Shown here: positions 59,358-64,000 of the stretch, piece by piece
Position numbering within the stretch: the stretch's first letter is position 1
Layout: each line of letters starts with the position of its first letter
DNA from: Sinomonas albida
GTDB taxonomy: Bacteria > Actinomycetota > Actinomycetes > Actinomycetales > Micrococcaceae
Length of the DNA stretch: 64,000 nucleotides
Assembly: GCF_004919045.1 (NCBI RefSeq)
Contig: NZ_SWDW01000007.1
Location: forward strand, 62,001 to 126,000
Direction of reading: 5' to 3'
The notes under the pieces: generated by a model
Told to the model about the DNA's origin: nothing
The model's input: only the letters and a program-made list of their open reading frames with translations
Databases searched by the model: none
Program-made: the position numbers and the translations under genes

Positions 59358-59990
59358 CTAGAGCGCGGCCGTGAACAGCGCCGCGCGGGACGCGATGTCC
59401 TCCCACGCGCCGGCCTCGACGGCCGACGGCGGGACGACCGAAGTCCCGCAGCACACGGCCAGCGCGCCGGCGTCGAGGTAGCTGCGCGCATTCGAGGCGT
59501 CGATCCCGCCGGACGGGAGGAACCTGACGCCGGGGTACGGGCCGTGGAGGTCCTTGAGGAAGCCCGGCCCGACTTGGCGCGCCGGGAAGATCTTGACCAC
59601 CGGCGAACCCAAGTCCACGGCCTGCGCGACCTCCGACGGCGTCATGGCACCGAGGCAGAACGGCACCCCGGCGGCCGACGCGACGGCTGCCACCTCCGTC
59701 CGAATGCCAGGCGTCACCAGGAACTGGGTGCCGGCGTCGATCGCAGCGCGGGCCTGGTCCCCCGTGAGGACCGTGCCGATGCCAACAGCGGCGCCGTGCT
59801 CGCCCGCAGTGTCGACTGCGCGCCGCACATGGGTGAGGACGTCCGGCGTCGTGAACGTCAGTTCGAGCGCGCGGATGCCGCTCGAGGCGAGCGCGCCCGC
59901 GAGACCAGCGGCGTCGGGGATCGAGGCGGCGCGCACCACGGCAAGCGTGCGGTCCGCGGCGAGCAGTGCTGTGAGCTCTTCGTCAGTCAT
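59358..59990 (-). CDS. eda: 2-dehydro-3-deoxyphosphogluconate aldolase (KDPG/KHG aldolase)
   Basis: Eda splits KDPG into pyruvate and glyceraldehyde 3-phosphate in Entner-Doudoroff and uronate breakdown. The 210-residue protein has the Schiff-base Lys133 in GSPVVKIFPA and the catalytic Glu43 in ALELTFTTPD; GIGTVLTGDQARAAIDAGTQFLVTP and LPSGGIDASN bind the phosphate. The length fits. It is divergent from a KDG kinase and separated from it by a region with a 20-bp palindrome, so the two pathway steps are likely co-regulated by the IclR protein at 61287. Confidence 0.95.
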   Translation of the reverse strand: MTDEELTALLAADRTLAVVRAASIPDAAGLAGALASSGIRALELTFTTPDVLTHVRRAVDTAGEHGAAVGIGTVLTGDQARAAIDAGTQFLVTPGIRTEVAAVASAAGVPFCLGAMTPSEVAQAVDLGSPVVKIFPARQVGPGFLKDLHGPYPGVRFLPSGGIDASNARSYLDAGALAVCCGTSVVPPSAVEAGAWEDIASRAALFTAAL

Positions 59991-60056
59991 GTGCCTGGGC
60001 CATTTCCTTCTCGATGCGCCCCACTGGAGCGTCGCGTGATTTGCAGCGTTGCGTAT

Positions 60057-60076
60057 TTTGCAATCGCGGTTGCAAA
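60057..60076. promoter_or_regulatory. Candidate IclR operator
   Basis: TTTGCAA-TCGCGG-TTGCAAA is a perfect inverted repeat with 7-bp arms in the divergent eda/kdgK promoter region. A further half-site-like TTTGCAGCG lies about 17 bp to the left (60040). Confidence 0.65.
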
Positions 60077-60207
60077 TAGTGTTTCTTCCTGTCTAGCATC
60101 GGGGCAGAAGCGGCGTCAAGGCCGCTCAAGGACGCCGGCGGCGCGCACAGAAGGTGCGGCCGAGGGCGCGCACAGGAGACGCACACAGAAGAGGAGCACG
60201 CGAGTCG

Positions 60208-61290
60208 ATGCTGACCACGGTATGCCTGGGCGAGACCATGGCCATGCTCACGCCGGAGCCCGGGATCGCGCTCGAAAGCGCGGACCTCCTCGAACTCCGC
60301 AATGGCGGGGCCGAATCGAATGTGGCCCTGGGCTTCGCCGCGATGGGCCTCGACACGCACTGGGTCAGCCGCGTGGGACAGGACGGCTTCGGGGCGCGCA
60401 TTGTCGCCGAGCTCTCGGCGCACGGGGTGGGCGTATCCGGCGTCGAGGCGGATGCCGCGCGCCCCACCGGGCTCTACGTCAAAGTCCCCGGCACCGCGTC
60501 GACACCCGCATCCGTGATCTACTACCGCCGCGGCTCCGCGGCCTCGGCGATGGGCCCGCAGCTTCTCGACGAGCCGCCGGTCGCCGAGCTGCTCGCGCGC
60601 ACCTCGCTCGTGCACGTCAGCGGCATCACCGCCGCCCTCTCCGAGGACTGCCTGGCGCTCCTCGAGGCCCTCCTCTCGCGTCCGCGGGCGTTCCGCGTGA
60701 GCTTCGACGTCAACTGGCGCGCGCCGCTGTGGCGCGGGCGCGACCGGAGCGTCCTGCGGAGCCTTGCCGGCCGCGCCGACGTGGTGCTCGTGGGGCGCGA
60801 CGAGGCCGAGCACGCGTTCGGGACGGGTGACGAGGCCGAGCTCCGCCGGCTGCTTCCGGATCCGGAGGTCGTCGTCATCAAGAACGAGGCCATCAGCGCC
60901 ATTGCGCTCGAGCGCGGCGGCGCGCGCACCGAGGTCCCCGCCCTCGCGGTCGACGTCGTCGAGCCCGTGGGCGCGGGCGACTCCTTTGCCGCGGGGTACC
61001 TGAGCGGGATCCTGCTGGGACTCGGCCAACGCGCCAGCCTCCGCCGCGGGCACGTCGCCGCGGCGTGCACGCTCACCGTCAACGGCGACCGGGGGCCGCT
61101 CCCGGCTCCGAGCCTGCTCGAGGAGATCCTCGGCTGCTCGGACCAGGAGTGGGCCACCACGACGGTCTCCAGCGCGGGATTCGCAACGGGCCGTGCGCCC
61201 GGCCGTGCAGGGGCGCTCGCCGCGGCGGCGGCCGACGGCGACGAGCCGCACCGGGAGGGTCCGAAGGTCGACGGCGGTGCACAGCCGTGA
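60208..61290 (+). CDS. kdgK: 2-keto-3-deoxygluconate kinase (PfkB/ribokinase family)
   Basis: KdgK phosphorylates KDG to KDPG, the substrate of Eda. The 360-residue protein has the PfkB fold: RNGGAESNVALGFAAMGLDTHWVS at the start and the second PfkB signature DVVEPVGAGDSFAAGYLSG (residues ~249-267), with catalytic Asp in GAGDSF. The last 40 residues, rich in Ala and Gly, extend beyond the domain. GAGGAG lies upstream of the ATG at a loose distance. Its stop overlaps the IclR gene start (GTGA). Confidence 0.93.
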   Translation: MLTTVCLGETMAMLTPEPGIALESADLLELRNGGAESNVALGFAAMGLDTHWVSRVGQDGFGARIVAELSAHGVGVSGVEADAARPTGLYVKVPGTASTPASVIYYRRGSAASAMGPQLLDEPPVAELLARTSLVHVSGITAALSEDCLALLEALLSRPRAFRVSFDVNWRAPLWRGRDRSVLRSLAGRADVVLVGRDEAEHAFGTGDEAELRRLLPDPEVVVIKNEAISAIALERGGARTEVPALAVDVVEPVGAGDSFAAGYLSGILLGLGQRASLRRGHVAAACTLTVNGDRGPLPAPSLLEEILGCSDQEWATTTVSSAGFATGRAPGRAGALAAAAADGDEPHREGPKVDGGAQP

Positions 61291-62042
61291 GCCAGAGCCT
61301 CCTCCGGGCCCTGGACCTCCTGGGCGAACTCGCGGCCGGCCCCGCGGGCCTCGACGAGCTCGCATCGCGCGCCCCAGTCCACAAGACCACCGTCATGCGG
61401 CTCCTGCACGGGCTCGAGGAGAAGGGGTTCGTGGTCCGGGACGGCCAGCAGCGCTACCTGCTGGGCCCCAAGCTCTTCGAGCTCTCCTCGCTCGCGCTCG
61501 AGCAGCGCGACGTCCGCGCCGCGGCCCACCCGCATCTGGCGCGCCTCAACGAGCTCACCGGATACACGATCCACCTCGCGGCGTTCGAGGGGCCCGACGT
61601 GACGTACATCGACAAGCTCGAGTCCCGGCAGCCCGTTCGCATGTACTCGCGCATTGGGCTCACGGCGGCGCTGCACGCGGCCGCGGTCGCGAAGGTGCTC
61701 CTGGCCGACCTCCCGCCGTCCCGCCGTGAAGCCATCGCGGCCTCAATCGACTACGTTCCACTGACGGAGCGGACCATCGCGGGTCCCGAGGAGCTGCTCG
61801 CCGAGCTGGATCGGGTCGCTGCCCAGGGCTGGGCGATCGACGACTCCGAACACGAGGCGTTCGTGCACTGTATTGCCGCGCCCATCCGGGACGCGAACGG
61901 AGGCGTGGTCGCGGCGGCTTCGTGCTCGGTTCCGACGGTGCTGCTGGACCGCGAGGGCCTCCTTGGCCTCCTCGCTCCGCTGCTCGCGTGCACAGAGGCT
62001 ATTTCGCGGGACCTCGGCTGGGCGCCTGCGACGCGAGCCTGA
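61287..62042 (+). CDS. IclR-family transcriptional regulator
   Basis: The 251-residue protein has a winged helix (LLRALDLLGELAAGPAGLDELASRAPVHKTTVMRLLHGLEEKGFV, in part) and an IclR effector domain (HLARLNELTGYTIHLAAFEGPDVTYIDKL, LTAALHAAAVAKVLLADLP, GWAIDDSEHEAFVHCIAAPI). IclR proteins often respond to KDG or related acids (KdgR). Its GTG overlaps the kdgK stop, so it likely controls kdgK and eda through the palindrome at 60057-60076. Confidence 0.93.
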   Translation: MSQSLLRALDLLGELAAGPAGLDELASRAPVHKTTVMRLLHGLEEKGFVVRDGQQRYLLGPKLFELSSLALEQRDVRAAAHPHLARLNELTGYTIHLAAFEGPDVTYIDKLESRQPVRMYSRIGLTAALHAAAVAKVLLADLPPSRREAIAASIDYVPLTERTIAGPEELLAELDRVAAQGWAIDDSEHEAFVHCIAAPIRDANGGVVAAASCSVPTVLLDREGLLGLLAPLLACTEAISRDLGWAPATRA

Positions 62043-62051
62043 ACTGGCCGC

Positions 62052-62657
62052 TCAGGGGCGGCCATCGATGGCCGTGGTCTGGTTCGTGGTGTGCTGCAGG
62101 ACGAACGCCTCGATGAGCATCTCGAACGACGCGCGTACGGCCGGGCGGTCGCCGGTCACGACGTAGTCGTACATGATGCCGGTCGCCGCGGCCACGTACG
62201 TGCGGCCGCGCACCGTGGCCTCGTCGGCGGGGATGCCCTGGGTCTCGAGCCAGCCGGCGAGGAAGCGGCACCACATGAGGTAGCCGGCAGCGGAGTTTCC
62301 GCGCGGCCGCTCGGCGACGACGTCCTGGACGGCGGCCTCGAACTCGAGGCGCTGGAGATGGCGGCCGCGGCTCTCGAGCGAACGGTCGAAGACGGCGCGG
62401 GCCCAGAGGACGATCTCGTCCAGCGACATGCTCGTGGTGCCCGGGTGCTGGTCATCGAACCGGGACTCGATGCCTCGGATGATCTCGGACACGAGCTGTT
62501 CGCGGTTGCCGAAGTGGTAGACGAGGACGTAGCTGCTGATGCCGAGTCCGTCTGCCAGGCTGCGGAACGTCAAGTCCGCAAGCGTCTTGTCCAGCAGGAA
62601 TTCCAGAATCTGCTCGAGCAGCTCCGTTTTTCGCTCTGGCCGTGGCGGTCTTGCCAT
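62052..62657 (-). CDS. TetR-family transcriptional regulator
   Basis: The 201-residue regulator has an N-terminal helix-turn-helix (ILEFLLDKTLADLTFRSLADGLGISSYVLVYHFGNREQLV, in part) with the typical TetR recognition helix YVLVYHF, and an all-helical ligand domain. It is in line with the upstream amino-acid permease gene, 92 bp apart. It might control amine or amino-acid uptake, but no operator is evident. Confidence 0.9.
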   Translation of the reverse strand: MARPPRPERKTELLEQILEFLLDKTLADLTFRSLADGLGISSYVLVYHFGNREQLVSEIIRGIESRFDDQHPGTTSMSLDEIVLWARAVFDRSLESRGRHLQRLEFEAAVQDVVAERPRGNSAAGYLMWCRFLAGWLETQGIPADEATVRGRTYVAAATGIMYDYVVTGDRPAVRASFEMLIEAFVLQHTTNQTTAIDGRP

Positions 62658-62748
62658 AACCCAATCCTCGTCCCGACCGTCACGTGCGTGATCGGATCTG
62701 ATGTGTAGTGCCTCACTCCCCCATCGGGCATCCTACAGCGCGGGGTCG

Positions 62749-64000
62749 TCATTCTTGGACGCTGGCGCTATCCAATGCCTCGTGGTCGGGCGTCACGGCC
62801 GATCGGGCCGCGGCGAACCGCTCGTTGAGCCGCGAATGGCCGCGGCCGTACGCGAAATAGATGGTCAGTCCGATGGCAAGCCACACGACGAAATAAATCC
62901 ACGTTTCAATGGCAAGATTTGCCATGAGGTAGAGGCAGAGGAGCGCGGAGACGATCGGGAGCACCTTGCCGAACGGCACGCGGAAGGACGGCTTGAGGTC
63001 CGGGCGGCGCCGGCGCAGCACGATGATCCCGAGGCTCACCACGACGAACGCGGACAGCGTCCCGATGTTGATCATCTCCTCGAGCACGTCCACCTGCGTG
63101 AGGCCGGCAACGAGCGCCACGAGCGCGCCGCAGAGGATCTGGAGGCGGGCGGGCGTGGACCGCTTCTCCGACGTCACCGACAGCGCGCGCGGGAGGAGGC
63201 CGTCGCGGCTCATCGCGAGGACCACACGAGCCAGGCCCATGAGGAGCACCATGATCACGGTGGTGAGGCCCACGAGCGAGCCGAACGCGATGACCTTCGC
63301 CGCGTCCGTGTTGCCCACGGCCTCGAACGCCGTGGTGAGCGTGGGCTGGTCCGCCGCGGCGAGGGTCGTGTAGGGGACCATGCCCGTGAGCGCGAGCGAG
63401 ACGAGGATGTAGAGGAGGGTCACCGCTCCGAGCCCGGCGAAGATGCCGCGCGGGAGGGTCTTCTGCGGATCCCTGACCTCCTCGGCGCTCGTGGCGACGA
63501 CGTCGAAGCCGATGAACGCAAAGAACACGAGCGCCGCGCCGGCGAACACGCCGAACAGTCCGTACTGGGCCGGGGCCTCACCGGAGGCGAACGCGACGAG
63601 CGACTGCTTGAGGACGGCCGTCCCGTCCGTGCCGTGAGCCGGGACCGCCTCCGGGACGAACGGGGCGTAGTTCTGCGCCTTCACGTACATGAAGCCGACC
63701 ACGATCACGAACAGGACCACCGCGATCTTGATGATCGTGAAGAAGTTGCCCACGCGGGCCGAGAGCTTCGTGCCGAGGACCAGCAGGACCGTGAAGATCG
63801 AGACGATGAGGAACGGGCCCCACACGAGCTCGACCGGCCCGACCTGGACGCTCGCGGGAACGTTCAGGCCCACGAGCGAGAACACCTTGCTGAGGTAGAG
63901 GCCCCAGTACTTCGCGACGACGGCGCCGGCGGTGAACAGCTCGAGGATGAGGTTCCAGCCGATGATCCAGGCGAGCAGCTCGCCCATGGTCGCGTACGTG
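62749..64000 (-). CDS. Amino-acid permease (APC/CAT family), truncated by the window end
   Basis: The gene continues past the window; about 417 C-terminal residues are seen, starting inside the family motif T-Y-A-T-M-G-E-L-L-A-W-I-I-G-W-N. Twelve or so membrane segments are typical, and FFAFIGFDVVATSAEEVRDPQKTLPRGI is the conserved cytoplasmic loop. This matches the cationic amino-acid transporter (YfnA/CAT) branch. Substrate specificity is not certain. The C-terminus ends in a hydrophilic tail of about 40 residues (SRLNERFAAARSAVTPDH). Confidence 0.92.
   Translation of the reverse strand, partial: TYATMGELLAWIIGWNLILELFTAGAVVAKYWGLYLSKVFSLVGLNVPASVQVGPVELVWGPFLIVSIFTVLLVLGTKLSARVGNFFTIIKIAVVLFVIVVGFMYVKAQNYAPFVPEAVPAHGTDGTAVLKQSLVAFASGEAPAQYGLFGVFAGAALVFFAFIGFDVVATSAEEVRDPQKTLPRGIFAGLGAVTLLYILVSLALTGMVPYTTLAAADQPTLTTAFEAVGNTDAAKVIAFGSLVGLTTVIMVLLMGLARVVLAMSRDGLLPRALSVTSEKRSTPARLQILCGALVALVAGLTQVDVLEEMINIGTLSAFVVVSLGIIVLRRRRPDLKPSFRVPFGKVLPIVSALLCLYLMANLAIETWIYFVVWLAIGLTIYFAYGRGHSRLNERFAAARSAVTPDHEALDSASVQE

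Overview
The window is chromosomal DNA of a very G+C-rich actinobacterium. Mycothiol synthase (MshD), a MutT1-like Nudix/histidine-phosphatase fusion beside PPK1, and an ImuA'/ImuB/DnaE2 mutasome point to Actinobacteria. Overall gene content and protein style fit the Micrococcaceae best, in the Arthrobacter-Sinomonas area; that placement is inference. I see no insertion sequences, phage genes or CRISPR arrays. Coding density is high and most genes are housekeeping or common accessory genes.

Layout. 1-8.1 kb: response-regulator tail, mshD, ppk and a mutT1-like gene, then a thyA-folA-unknown operon joined by ATGA overlaps, then asd. 8.1-13.8 kb: an AbiEi-like/endonuclease gene flanked by related repeats, an AlkZ-like protein, an acyl-CoA dehydrogenase with a TetR regulator, and murB. 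13.8-17.4 kb: a transporter, two hotdog dehydratase halves, a small membrane protein and a CitE-like lyase. 17.4-17.8 kb: a small orphan peptide gene with its own promoter elements and terminator. 17.8-23.2 kb: a GH13 glucosidase divergent from a ROK regulator, an aldo/keto reductase, an acyltransferase, tRNA-Met and tRNA-Thr. 23.4-28.4 kb: a DEAD-box helicase, an ECF sigma factor and a membrane protein with BNR repeats. 28.5-35.6 kb: MOSC protein, KdpDE-like two-component pair, cytochrome b, and the reverse-transsulfuration pair metB-cbs. 35.7-41.9 kb: the LexA-controlled imuA-imuB-dnaE2 mutasome. 41.9-50.1 kb: VOC protein, AlkA-like glycosylase, anion transporter, acyl-CoA ligase, thioredoxin, MFS-MarR pair, a phosphatase and tRNA-Tyr. 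50.2-58.7 kb: YajQ, a HipBA module, a 2'-5' RNA ligase, a GAF-PP2C phosphatase, hydrolases, an MFS carrier and HtpX. 58.8-64 kb: a Fur-family regulator, the KDG kinase/KDPG aldolase pair with an IclR regulator, a TetR and an amino-acid permease cut by the window end.

How it works together. Regulator genes repeatedly sit beside readable palindromes: a TetR site (11924-11942), a ROK site (19545-19559), a LexA box (35703-35718), tandem MarR sites (48850-48878), three HipB-like sites at 60/61-bp spacing (52634-52770), a Fur-region repeat (58838-58862) and an IclR site (60057-60076). Many genes have a TANNNT hexamer exactly 6 or 7 nt before the start codon and no Shine-Dalgarno sequence, which suggests widespread leaderless mRNAs.

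The most unusual items are the orphan, RiPP-like peptide gene at 17496-17678, the HipA protein that lacks its catalytic Asp but sits under an elaborate operator array, the sigma factor paired with a membrane-anchored BNR-repeat protein, tandem duplications concentrated at gene 3' ends, and a recurring 11-mer (GCCGTCGTCCG and its complement).
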